Source: Achromobacter seleniivolatilans
Lineage (GTDB): Bacteria; Pseudomonadota; Gammaproteobacteria; Burkholderiales; Burkholderiaceae_B
DNA: 64,000 nucleotides
NCBI RefSeq assembly: GCF_030864005.1
Contig: NZ_CP132976.1
Coordinates: 6,076,001-6,140,000 of the forward strand
Reading direction: 5' to 3'
Part shown: one piece after another, positions 42,427-50,614 of the stretch
Layout: each line of letters opens with the position of its first letter
How positions within the stretch are numbered: position 1 is the stretch's first letter
Program-made: the position numbers and the translations under genes
Notes under the pieces: generated by a model
Told to the model about the DNA's origin: nothing
Seen by the model: the letters and a program-made list of their open reading frames with translations, nothing else
Database searches by the model: none

Positions 42427-44422
42427 GTTTCGCGAGCAACCTTGTACGGGCGTCTTCCGCGTGCACGACCTCATCGGCTGTCACGTAGTAGTCGCGCTTG
42501 TAGTTGAAGGTATGAACGATGGATACCAGGATCAGCGCCGCAAACGACAGCACGGCCAGCGGCCACATGTGCCAGATCAGCGAAAATCCCATCACCACGC
42601 TGATGCCCGCCAGCACAATGCCGGCCCAGGTGTTCTTGGGCATGTGGATGGGGATAAAGCCTTGCTCGGGGCGTTGGTAGCCGTGCTGCTTCATTTGCCA
42701 CCAGGCGTCCAGGTCATGCACGCGGGGCGTGAAGGCGAAGTTGTAAACGGGCGGGGGCGACGATGTGGACCATTCCAGCGTGCGGCCGTTCCACGGGTCG
42801 CCCGAGTCGTCGCGCAGGGCTTCGCGATTGCGGTAGCTGACCACCAGCTGGATGAGAAAGCAGGCGATACCGCAGGCGATCAGCAGCGCGCCGAAGGCCG
42901 CCACCTGGAACCAGATCTGCAAGGACATATCTTCAAAATGGTTCACGCGGCGCGTGACGCCCATCAGGCCCAGCACATACAGCGGCATGAATGCGACGTA
43001 GAAGCCCACGAGCCAGAACCAGAACGAGCACTTGCCCCAGAACGCATCCAGCTTGTAGCCGAATGCCTTGGGGAACCAGTAGGTGATGCCGGCCATCAGG
43101 CCGAACAGCACGCCGCCGATGATGACGTTGTGAAAGTGAGCGATCAGGAACAGGCTGTTGTGCAGGGCGAAGTCGGCAGGCGGCACCGCCAGCAACACGC
43201 CCGTCATGCCGCCGATCACGAACGTCACCATGAAACCCATCGTCCACAGCATCGGCACTTCAAAGCGGATGCGGCCGCGATACATGGTGAACAGCCAGTT
43301 GAAAATCTTGGCGCCGGTTGGGATCGATATGATCATCGTCGTGATCCCGAAGAACGAGTTCACGCTGGCGCCCGACCCCATCGTGAAGAAGTGATGCAGC
43401 CAGACCAGATACGACAGCACGGTAATCACGACGGTGGCATACACCATGGACGCATAACCGAACAGGCGCTTGCTGCAGAACGTGGACACCACTTCAGAGA
43501 AGATGCCGAAGGCGGGCAGGATCAGGATGTAGACCTCGGGGTGGCCCCAGATCCAGATCAGATTCACGTACATCATGGCGTTGCCGCCGAAGTCCGCCGT
43601 GAAGAAGTTGGTGCCGACGTAGCGGTCCATGGACAGCAGCGCCAGCACGGCGGTCAGCACCGGAAAGGCCGCAACGATCAGCACGTTGGTGCACAACGCG
43701 GTCCAGGTGAAAACGGGCATGCGCATCATGGTCATGCCGGGGGCGCGCATCTTCACAATGGTGACCAGCAGGTTGACGCCGGATAGCAGGGTTCCCACCC
43801 CTGCTATCTGCAAGGCCCATATGTAGTAATCCACCCCTACGTCCGGACTCTGCATGATGCCGGACAGGGGTGGATAAGCGAGCCAGCCGGTGCGCGCGAA
43901 TTCGCCGACAAACAGCGACATCATCACCAGCACCACGCCGCCCGTCGTCATCCAGAAGCTGAAATTATTCAGAAAGGGAAAGGCCACGTCGCGCGCGCCG
44001 ATCTGCAACGGCACGATGTAGTTCATCAGCCCCGTGACCAGCGGCATGGCCACGAAGAAAATCATGATCACGCCATGCGCGGTGAAGATCTGGTCATAGT
44101 GGTGCGGCGGCAGGTAGCCGGTCGAGTCGCCAAAGGCCACCGCTTGCTGCAAGCGCATCATGATGGCGTCGGCAAAGCCGCGCAACAGCATCACAATGCC
44201 CAGAATCATGTACATGATTCCGATCTTCTTGTGGTCGATGCTGGTGAACCATTCATGCCACAGATAACCCCATTTTTTGTAATACGTAATGGAGCCCAGC
44301 ACCACGATGCCACCGGCCGCCACCATGAAAAAGGTGATGAGCAGGATAGGTTCGTGAAAGGGGATGGCATCCCAGGTCAGGCGACCGAAGAACAGCTTGA
44401 TGAGGTCTGGTTGATCAGGCAT
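42419..44422 (-). CDS. cyoB: Cytochrome o ubiquinol oxidase subunit I
   Basis: 667 residues, about 15 membrane helices. Haem-copper oxidase core: '[15 protein letters not shown]' (low-spin haem His), '[17 protein letters not shown]' (CuB His with the cross-linked Tyr), '[15 protein letters not shown]' (two CuB His) and '[16 protein letters not shown]' (haem His). It oxidises ubiquinol, reduces O2 to water and pumps protons in the inner membrane. 80 bp separate it from cyoA. Confidence 0.97.
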   Translation of the reverse strand: MPDQPDLIKLFFGRLTWDAIPFHEPILLITFFMVAAGGIVVLGSITYYKKWGYLWHEWFTSIDHKKIGIMYMILGIVMLLRGFADAIMMRLQQAVAFGDSTGYLPPHHYDQIFTAHGVIMIFFVAMPLVTGLMNYIVPLQIGARDVAFPFLNNFSFWMTTGGVVLVMMSLFVGEFARTGWLAYPPLSGIMQSPDVGVDYYIWALQIAGVGTLLSGVNLLVTIVKMRAPGMTMMRMPVFTWTALCTNVLIVAAFPVLTAVLALLSMDRYVGTNFFTADFGGNAMMYVNLIWIWGHPEVYILILPAFGIFSEVVSTFCSKRLFGYASMVYATVVITVLSYLVWLHHFFTMGSGASVNSFFGITTMIISIPTGAKIFNWLFTMYRGRIRFEVPMLWTMGFMVTFVIGGMTGVLLAVPPADFALHNSLFLIAHFHNVIIGGVLFGLMAGITYWFPKAFGYKLDAFWGKCSFWFWLVGFYVAFMPLYVLGLMGVTRRVNHFEDMSLQIWFQVAAFGALLIACGIACFLIQLVVSYRNREALRDDSGDPWNGRTLEWSTSSPPPVYNFAFTPRVHDLDAWWQMKQHGYQRPEQGFIPIHMPKNTWAGIVLAGISVVMGFSLIWHMWPLAVLSFAALILVSIVHTFNYKRDYYVTADEVVHAEDARTRLLAKHV

Positions 44423-44502
44423 CTCGATTCCAGCGTAAAGACCACAATTTCATGAAGCCCCTGCATCATCCGGTCCGGATCGCGGCGGCTGCGCGCAAGC
44501 CG

Positions 44503-45546
44503 CTACAACACCAGCCCTTCGGTGGACGTGCACATGGCGCCAACGTATTTGCGTGGCGGCGTGTCGCTCAGGCCCAGCCGCTCGCGCGTTGCCGGGTCCA
44601 GTGTGGTGACATTGAGTGCACCCGGTATGCCCATGCCGCCCGTGGCGTCGATGGCCATGGCATCTTTCATGCACATGCGGTTGCCCTCAACGCAGCGGTT
44701 CACGATGGCGTCGAACAGGCCCGGTGCAACGGTGGCGTAGTGCTGGACCGGATTGCGCTCGCTAGGTTGTTCCAGCTTCAGATACACGTCACGGCTGAGT
44801 TTGGCGGTGGAAGTGCGCGCGTCGGCGACCCACTTGTCAAAGCCTTGCTGGTCCAGACCATGGAACTTGAACCGCATGCCAGAGAAGCCTGACCCGCTGT
44901 AATTGGCGGACAGCCCTTCGTATTCACCGGGGTGGTTGATCACCGCGTGCAGGGTGGTCTGCATGCCGGGCATGGCGTAGATCTGCCCCGCCAGCGCTGG
45001 CACGAAGAAGGAATTCATCACGGTCGAAGACGTGATCTTGAACTGGATGGGGCGGTCGACAGGTGCGGCCAGCTCGTTCACGGTGGCGATGCCTTGCTCG
45101 GGATACAGGAAGAGCCATTTCCAGTCCAGCGCCACGACTTCAACGACGAGCGGTTTGGTGCCGGCTGGCACCTCGCGCCCTTCGGACAGGCGCGCAAGGG
45201 GCCGGTAAGGGTCCAACTGGTGCGTGCTGACCCAGGTCAAGGCGCCCAGCGCGATGATAATCAACAGCGGAGCGGCCCAGATCAAAAGCTCCAGCATGGT
45301 GGAGTGGTTCCAGTCTGGATCGTAGTGAGCTTCTTTGTTGCTGGCGCGGTAGCGCCAAGCAAACAGGAAGGTCAGGAAGATCACCGGCACGATGATCAGC
45401 AGCATCAAGCCGGTTGAGATGATGATCAGATTGCGCTGCTGAACTGCGACATCGCCCGATGGCGAAAGCAGAACTGCGTTGCATCCGGCGAGCAATGGCA
45501 GGGCGGCAATCAGGATCAATCCGCGGAGCCTTGGGAAGGACGGCAT
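44503..45546 (-). CDS. cyoA: Cytochrome o ubiquinol oxidase subunit II
   Basis: 347 residues from ATG 45546 (an ATG two codons earlier is too close to the GGGG ribosome site). Lipoprotein signal 'LILIAALPLLAGC' with Cys22, two membrane helices, then a cupredoxin domain. The copper-A ligands of cytochrome c oxidases are absent ('ANYSGSGFSGMRFKFHGL'), as expected for a quinol oxidase. The C-terminus carries the COX-ARM-like extension. First gene of cyoABCD-SURF1; no cyoE (haem O synthase) follows. Confidence 0.95.
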   Translation of the reverse strand: MPSFPRLRGLILIAALPLLAGCNAVLLSPSGDVAVQQRNLIIISTGLMLLIIVPVIFLTFLFAWRYRASNKEAHYDPDWNHSTMLELLIWAAPLLIIIALGALTWVSTHQLDPYRPLARLSEGREVPAGTKPLVVEVVALDWKWLFLYPEQGIATVNELAAPVDRPIQFKITSSTVMNSFFVPALAGQIYAMPGMQTTLHAVINHPGEYEGLSANYSGSGFSGMRFKFHGLDQQGFDKWVADARTSTAKLSRDVYLKLEQPSERNPVQHYATVAPGLFDAIVNRCVEGNRMCMKDAMAIDATGGMGIPGALNVTTLDPATRERLGLSDTPPRKYVGAMCTSTEGLVL

Positions 45547-45769
45547 AGCCATACCCCGAAACGTAACCGTGGGAGGTAAACGCAACACTACGCTGGAAGC
45601 CGCGAAAAATCTAGGGTAAAAAGAACAAAAGTGTGCAGGACCAGGCACGCGAGGCAGGACGGTATCCCATTGCGGCTGCGGCTCTGCACGTCATGGGCCA
45701 GCCGTGCACCGGCGTTTTGCAAGATCGTAGACAAGGCGACTTTTCGAACTTCCTACAGTGAGCAAACCC

Positions 45770-47104
45770 ATGTCGACCACCACGCAATATTCCGCTCATC
45801 CCTCTCCCATTCCTGGCGGAGGGGCGGCATCCGGCGGCGTCAGCCATGCCAAGGTTGCCCCGGGTGAAATCGCGGTCGGCGTGGTTGTCGGGCGCGCCTC
45901 TGAATACTTCGATTTTTTCGTATTCGGCATCGCTTGCGTACTGGTTTTTCCAAAGGTGTTTTTTCCCTTTGAAGCCCCGCTGGAAGGCACGCTCTGGGCC
46001 TTCGTCATCTTCTCTTTTGCCTTCATCATGCGGCCCATCGGCACGGCATTGTCGATGGCGATACAACGCCGCTGGGGGCGCGCCACCAAGCTGACTGTCG
46101 CGCTATTCATGCTGGGAACGGCCACGGTAGGCATGGCGTTTTTGCCCGGCTACAACGTGATCGGCGCGCACGCCATTACCTTGCTTGCCGTGTTTCGTTG
46201 CGTGCAGGGCTTGGCATTCGGCGGCTCGTGGGATGGCCTGCCGTCGCTGCTGGCATTGAACGCGCCGCCCAACCGCCGCGGCTGGTATTCAATGATGGGC
46301 CAGCTGGGCGCGCCCGTTGGGTTCATGATTGCGAGCGCCTTGTTCCTGTACTTGCATGTCACGCTGACGCAGGCCGATTTTCTGGACTGGGGCTGGCGCT
46401 ACCCCTTCTTTGTCGCATTCGCGATCAACGTCGTGGCGCTGTTCGCACGGCTGCGCTTGGTGGTCACCGAGGAATACACGCAACTGCTTGAAGAGGGCGA
46501 GCTGGAACCCATCAGCGTGTCGGAAATGGTGCGCCAGCAAGGCTACAACCTGTTCATCGGCGCGTTTGCGGCGTTGGCCAGCTATGCGCTGTTCCACTTG
46601 GTCACGGTGTTCCCGTTGTCGTGGATCGCCGTCAGCGCCACGCAACAAATCACGGATGTGTTGATCGTGCAGATCATTGGCGCGGTGCTGGGCATTTTGG
46701 GCACAGTGGCATCAGGCTGGCTGGCCGATCGCATCGGGCGGCGCACTACCTTGGGCCTGCTGGCGGCGATGATAGGCGTGTTCGCGTTGTTTGCGCCGTG
46801 GCTGCTGGGTGGCAGTCCGGTGGCGCAAGATGCCTTCATCTTGATTGGTTTCGCGCTGTTGGGTTTGTCCTATGGCCAGGCGTCCGGCACGGTCACGGCA
46901 AACTTCACGCGGCGTTTCCGCTACACGGGCGCGGCGCTGACGTCAGATATGGCGTGGCTGATTGGCGCGGCGTTCGCGCCGTTGGTGGCGTTGGGGCTAT
47001 CGGCGCGGTTCGGTCTTGTGGCGGTCAGCGTGTATCTGCTGTCTGGCGCCGCGTGCACCTTGATAGCGCTGCGCATCAACAAGGTGCTGGAAACGCGGGA
47101 TTGA
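45770..47104 (+). CDS. MFS transporter of the metabolite:H+ symporter (MHS) type
   Basis: 444 residues from ATG 45770 (GTG at 45758 is in frame). Twelve membrane helices. The sequence 'VVGRASEYFDFFVFGIACVLVFPKVFFP' (shortened) matches the start of MHS carriers, 'RRWGRATKLTVALFMLGTATVGMAFLP' and 'GWLADRIGRRTTLG' are the two MFS loop motifs. The family moves organic acids such as shikimate, citrate, proline betaine or 2-oxoglutarate with protons. Divergent from cyoA with a 223-bp gap; substrate unknown. Confidence 0.9.
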   Translation: MSTTTQYSAHPSPIPGGGAASGGVSHAKVAPGEIAVGVVVGRASEYFDFFVFGIACVLVFPKVFFPFEAPLEGTLWAFVIFSFAFIMRPIGTALSMAIQRRWGRATKLTVALFMLGTATVGMAFLPGYNVIGAHAITLLAVFRCVQGLAFGGSWDGLPSLLALNAPPNRRGWYSMMGQLGAPVGFMIASALFLYLHVTLTQADFLDWGWRYPFFVAFAINVVALFARLRLVVTEEYTQLLEEGELEPISVSEMVRQQGYNLFIGAFAALASYALFHLVTVFPLSWIAVSATQQITDVLIVQIIGAVLGILGTVASGWLADRIGRRTTLGLLAAMIGVFALFAPWLLGGSPVAQDAFILIGFALLGLSYGQASGTVTANFTRRFRYTGAALTSDMAWLIGAAFAPLVALGLSARFGLVAVSVYLLSGAACTLIALRINKVLETRD

Positions 47105-47128
47105 TCCGCGCGTTCCAGCGTTGCCGCG

Positions 47129-48172
47129 TCAGTTGCCGAAACCTTCCAGCACGTTGGCGACATTGATGCCGACGTCGGCGACGGCGTAGCCGCCTTCCAT
47201 CGTGAACACCGTGGGCAGGCCCAGACTGGCCACCATGCGGCCCACCTCGAAGTAATCGCCGCTCTTCAATTTGAACTTGGAGATCGGATCACCCTCGTAG
47301 GTGTCCACCCCCAGCGCGATCACGACCGCATCGGCCTTGAAGGTGCGGATGGCGGCCAAGCCCTGTTGCAGGGCTTGCGTCCACGTGCCGAAGTCGGTGC
47401 CGGCGGGTAGCGGCAAGTTCAGGTTGCGGCCTTCGCCCGCGCCTTGGCCGAGTTCATCTGCATAACCCAGAAAGAACGGATATTCCGTAGCCGGGTCGCC
47501 GTGCACCGACACCGTCAGCACGTCTCCGCGTTCGTAGAAGATGCTCTGCGTGCCGTTGCCGTGGTGGTAGTCCACATCCAGAATGGCGACGCGCGCGGCG
47601 CCTGCGTCGCGCAAGGCTTGCGCTGCCAGCGCGGCGTTGTTCAGAAAGCAGTAGCCGCCGAAAAAATCGGCCCCGGCGTGATGGCCTGGCGGACGAGTCA
47701 ACGCCATGGCGGTGCGCGGGCCGCCTGTTGCGGAGACGGCGCGCGCGGCGTCGATGGCGCAGGCGGCGCCGGCGGTCGCGGCTTCCCAGGTGCCGGCTGT
47801 CAGCGGGCAGCCGCTGTCGAACGAGAACAGGCCGACCCGGGCGGCGAAATTGGTCGGTTCTATGTCATGGCGAAAACCGCGCACCGGCCACACCGAAGGC
47901 AGTACATCGAGCTGGGCATTGGCGGGGTCCAGCGCAATCCACTCCTGCCAGGCGCTGGCCAGGAAGTCCACGTAACGCGGGCTGTGCACGCGCTTGATCA
48001 AAGCGATATCGGCGGCGGATGGCGTGCGCAGTTCTCCGATGCTGCGCTGGCGCAGCGCATCCAACACAAATTCCAGACGTGCGGCGGTCTCGTGACAGGG
48101 CACCAGTTTGCCGCGGAACATTTCCTGGCGGCCTTGATGTTTTTCGTGGACGGGATTGTGAAAGATCAGCAC
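47129..48172 (-). CDS. Histone-deacetylase-family protein, acetylpolyamine amidohydrolase type
   Basis: 347 residues. Zinc-hydrolase motifs of the arginase/deacetylase fold: 'RPPGHHAGADFFGGYCFLNNAA', 'AILDVDYHHGNGTQSIFY' (Asp and His zinc ligands), 'ALGVDTYEGDP' (third ligand region) and 'MEGGYAVADVG'. The short N-terminus and 'GGYCFLNN' fit bacterial acetylpolyamine amidohydrolases, which remove acetyl groups from polyamines or other amides. Cytoplasmic. It converges with the MFS gene (24-bp gap), with no visible terminator. Confidence 0.9.
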   Translation of the reverse strand: MLIFHNPVHEKHQGRQEMFRGKLVPCHETAARLEFVLDALRQRSIGELRTPSAADIALIKRVHSPRYVDFLASAWQEWIALDPANAQLDVLPSVWPVRGFRHDIEPTNFAARVGLFSFDSGCPLTAGTWEAATAGAACAIDAARAVSATGGPRTAMALTRPPGHHAGADFFGGYCFLNNAALAAQALRDAGAARVAILDVDYHHGNGTQSIFYERGDVLTVSVHGDPATEYPFFLGYADELGQGAGEGRNLNLPLPAGTDFGTWTQALQQGLAAIRTFKADAVVIALGVDTYEGDPISKFKLKSGDYFEVGRMVASLGLPTVFTMEGGYAVADVGINVANVLEGFGN

Positions 48173-48229
48173 GGAAAGGTGTCCTTGCGGCAGGTTCTGG
48201 AATGGAGTTTGGGGGCTGCGAAAGCGCCA

Positions 48230-48817
48230 CTATAGCGGCCGGAATGCATACAGCGCTACGGCGGGAAGTTCACGGAATACGGAATAGACATCGCGCAGTT
48301 CCGCATAGCGTGGGTAGCCGCCGCTGACCTCGGCGACGCCCATGCGTTTCAAGGCCAGCATCGTGCGCGGCAGGTGGAAATACTGCGTGACGGCGAGCGC
48401 GCGGGTATAGCCATTGGCGCGCATATAGGCAGCGGCATGTTGGGCCGTGGCCCACGTGTCCACGCCCGCGCTGTCGGTCACGATGTGGTCAGCGGGAACG
48501 CCGCGCGCAAGTAGGTAGTCACGCATCACCGAAGCTTCGTCCGCGCCATTGGGGTCCACGCCTCCGCTGACGAACAGGATGCGGCATTGGGATGCCGCGT
48601 AACAGGCATAGGCGCGGTCCAGTCTGGCGCTAAGCCGTGCGGACGGTTTGCCGTCCGCCTGCACGGTATTCCCCAGCACGACCGCAACATCGGCGTCGCG
48701 GGCCGGGGTAAGGAGCGCCGTGGCAATCAGCGCAACGGCGGCCAGCAAGACCAGCCCGATCAGGGTGGCGGCGCATCGGGACAACGTGTTTTTATAGGTG
48801 CGCGGGTAGGGCGGCAT
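48230..48817 (-). CDS. YdcF/SanA-type DUF218 protein
   Basis: 195 residues from ATG 48817 (frame open to 48868). An N-terminal membrane helix (about 14-35) is followed by a DUF218 domain: 'DADVAVVLGNTVQADGKPSARLSARLD' (shortened), 'RILFVSGGVDPNGADEASVMRDYL', 'SAGVDTWATAQHAA' and 'LAVTQYFHLPRTMLALKR'. Related proteins (SanA, ElyC) act in envelope integrity and vancomycin tolerance. It faces away from the ECF sigma gene; the 130-bp gap holds the Fur-like box. Confidence 0.87.
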   Translation of the reverse strand: MPPYPRTYKNTLSRCAATLIGLVLLAAVALIATALLTPARDADVAVVLGNTVQADGKPSARLSARLDRAYACYAASQCRILFVSGGVDPNGADEASVMRDYLLARGVPADHIVTDSAGVDTWATAQHAAAYMRANGYTRALAVTQYFHLPRTMLALKRMGVAEVSGGYPRYAELRDVYSVFRELPAVALYAFRPL

Positions 48818-48888
48818 GAAAGGGTGACGGGTTAGAAATTGGGTAAGTGTCCGGCAGGTATTCTGCACCAGACGGAAGATGTGTTTGT

Positions 48889-48907
48889 GGTAATGAGAAT
48901 CATGATC
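48889..48907. promoter_or_regulatory. Fur box before the first FecI-type sigma gene
   Basis: GGTAATGAGAATCATGATC matches the 19-bp Fur consensus GATAATGATAATCATTATC at 16 positions. It lies 43 bp before the start codon, predicting iron repression. Confidence 0.75.
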
Positions 48908-48949
48908 GATAATGCGGGCCTTCCCGTTGCGCTCATTCCGTCTTCATCC

Positions 48950-49456
48950 ATGTCCCGCCGTCCGCCGTCAGACAAAGGCTGGCTCGCTCATTATCGCGAG
49001 CTGATCGGGACGTGGACGCGCCGTTCCGGCAGCCGGCAGGACGCGGAGGATGCGGCGCATGATGTCGTCGCCAATATGCTGCGCAATGGCGACGCCGCCG
49101 TCCTCGACCCCAAAGCCTATCTCTATGGCGCCAGCCAAAACCGGCTCAAGGGCGAGATGCGCCGCCAGTCGCGGCGCGAGCAGCTCAGTCTGGATGAATT
49201 GACGGATGCTGAACATCCGGTACAGTCCGATCCCGAATCGGCGATTCGCGCGGCGCAGTTGGCGGACGCCTTGAAGCGTGCGCTGGCCGAATTGCCATTG
49301 AAATGCCAGCAAGTCTTCTTGTGGAACAAGCTGGAAGGCTATACCCAGGCCGAGATCGCGCAAAAGCTCGGTTTGACGCAAAGCACAGTGGAAAAATACA
49401 TGAAGCGCGCACTGTCGCACATCCATGACCGGTTGCAGGACCATGCCCCGCACTAA
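48950..49456 (+). CDS. FecI-like ECF sigma factor (module 1)
   Basis: 168 residues from ATG 48950; earlier in-frame starts would overlap the Fur box. Region 2 spans about 10-75 ('WTRRSGSRQDAEDAAHDVVANMLRN', 'DPKAYLYGASQNRLKGEMRRQ', in parts) and region 4 about 105-160 ('LPLKCQQVFLWNKLEGYTQAEIAQKLGLTQSTVEKYMKRAL', in parts). It belongs to the iron-uptake FecI group and should direct RNA polymerase to the receptor gene that follows the anti-sigma gene. Its stop overlaps the fecR-like start by 14 bp. Confidence 0.92.
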   Translation: MSRRPPSDKGWLAHYRELIGTWTRRSGSRQDAEDAAHDVVANMLRNGDAAVLDPKAYLYGASQNRLKGEMRRQSRREQLSLDELTDAEHPVQSDPESAIRAAQLADALKRALAELPLKCQQVFLWNKLEGYTQAEIAQKLGLTQSTVEKYMKRALSHIHDRLQDHAPH

Positions 49457-50426
49457 TCATCCGTCTGACTCGCCCCGCGACCAGGCGGTGTACTGGTTTT
49501 CACGTGAGTGCCTGGGCACGCTGGATGAACAGACACGCATGCAACGCGATTCCTGGCTGGCGGCAGACCCGGAAAACGAGCGCCAATACCGGTCCGTTCA
49601 AGCGTCATGGCGCGTGGCGGACAGCGTGCCGGAAGACGAATTGCGCGCCATCTTGACGCAGAGCGAAGCGCAACCCGCCCGGTTGGGAAGGCGCAAGTTT
49701 GCCGTCGGGTTGACGGCCGCCTGTGCGTTGATGCTGACGGCAGGGGTGTTCGGCCCCAGACTGTGGGCGCCGGAGGCCCAATTCACCCTTGTGGTCAGCA
49801 CTGAAAAGGGCGAACGCAATCGCTATGCCTTGCCGGACGGTTCGCTGCTGGAGCTGAACACCAGCACGCAGGCGCGGGTGGCCTTGTATCCGGACCGGCG
49901 CGAGGTCGAATTGTTGTCCGGAGAGATCCTGTTCACGGTCAGCCCGGACGCCGGCCGGCCCTTCATCGTGCAGGCGGGCTCATCACAAGTGCGGGTAACG
50001 GGCACGCGGTTCAACGTGCGCCGTGATGGAAGCGAGGTGGCGCTGGCTGTGGAAGAGGGCAGCGTGGCGTTCTCGGCCGGTTCGTGGTGGAACAGGATCA
50101 CTCGCCATCTGACCGCGGGGTTTGTGCTGCGCCACGCGCAAGGCGAGCCGCTTGCCGTGCCGCATCAGGAAAATGTGTCGGCCATCACGGCATGGCAGCG
50201 CGGCAGGCTGGTGTTTCGCGATACGCCGTTGTCGCAGGTGGTGGCCGAGCTGAACCGCTATCTGCGTAATCCGCTGCGGATCGACGACAAGAAGTTGGCG
50301 CTGTTGCGGGTGGCGGGGACATTGCCTATTGATGAACCCGAGTCCGTGTTGCAGGTGTTGCCGCAGATCGCACCCGTGATCGTGCTGTATCCGGCTGATG
50401 GCGGGATCGTGCTGGCGCCGCGCTAG
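49443..50426 (+). CDS. FecR-like sigma regulator (module 1)
   Basis: 327 residues. N-terminal cytoplasmic domain (DUF4880 type: 'AVYWFSRECLGTLDEQTRMQRDSWLAADPENERQY', in parts), one membrane helix (about 85-105), then a periplasmic FecR domain ('GERNRYALPDGSLLELNTSTQARVAL' and 'VRVTGTRFNVRRDG') and a C-terminal STN-binding part ('FRDTPLSQVVAELNRYLRNPL'). It relays the signal from the loaded receptor to the sigma factor. The next gene, 188 bp downstream, is the receptor. Confidence 0.92.
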   Translation: MPRTNHPSDSPRDQAVYWFSRECLGTLDEQTRMQRDSWLAADPENERQYRSVQASWRVADSVPEDELRAILTQSEAQPARLGRRKFAVGLTAACALMLTAGVFGPRLWAPEAQFTLVVSTEKGERNRYALPDGSLLELNTSTQARVALYPDRREVELLSGEILFTVSPDAGRPFIVQAGSSQVRVTGTRFNVRRDGSEVALAVEEGSVAFSAGSWWNRITRHLTAGFVLRHAQGEPLAVPHQENVSAITAWQRGRLVFRDTPLSQVVAELNRYLRNPLRIDDKKLALLRVAGTLPIDEPESVLQVLPQIAPVIVLYPADGGIVLAPR

Positions 50427-50614
50427 GGTGTGCTCTGGTCGCAGAATTATTTTGTTTCAAACTTCTTAGCGAGAATCATTCCGGTATTTTTCCGATCGCG
50501 GCGTCTATCCCTTGAAGGGGTGTGTTCACGCAAGTCGATCTCGACCCTGGAAGCAACCTTTGGCCAAGGGTGTCGGGCGCAAACCGCGCGGGCAGTTGTA
50601 CTGGAATTTTTCTC

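Noticed and set aside
42404..43786. 460-residue open frame antisense to cyoB
   Set aside because: Highly charged low-complexity translation typical of the reverse frame of a membrane protein gene; cyoB is certain.
50465..50485. Possible third Fur box before the first TonB receptor gene
   Set aside because: GAGAATCATT fits only the core; overall match to the 19-bp consensus is about 11 positions, too weak to call.
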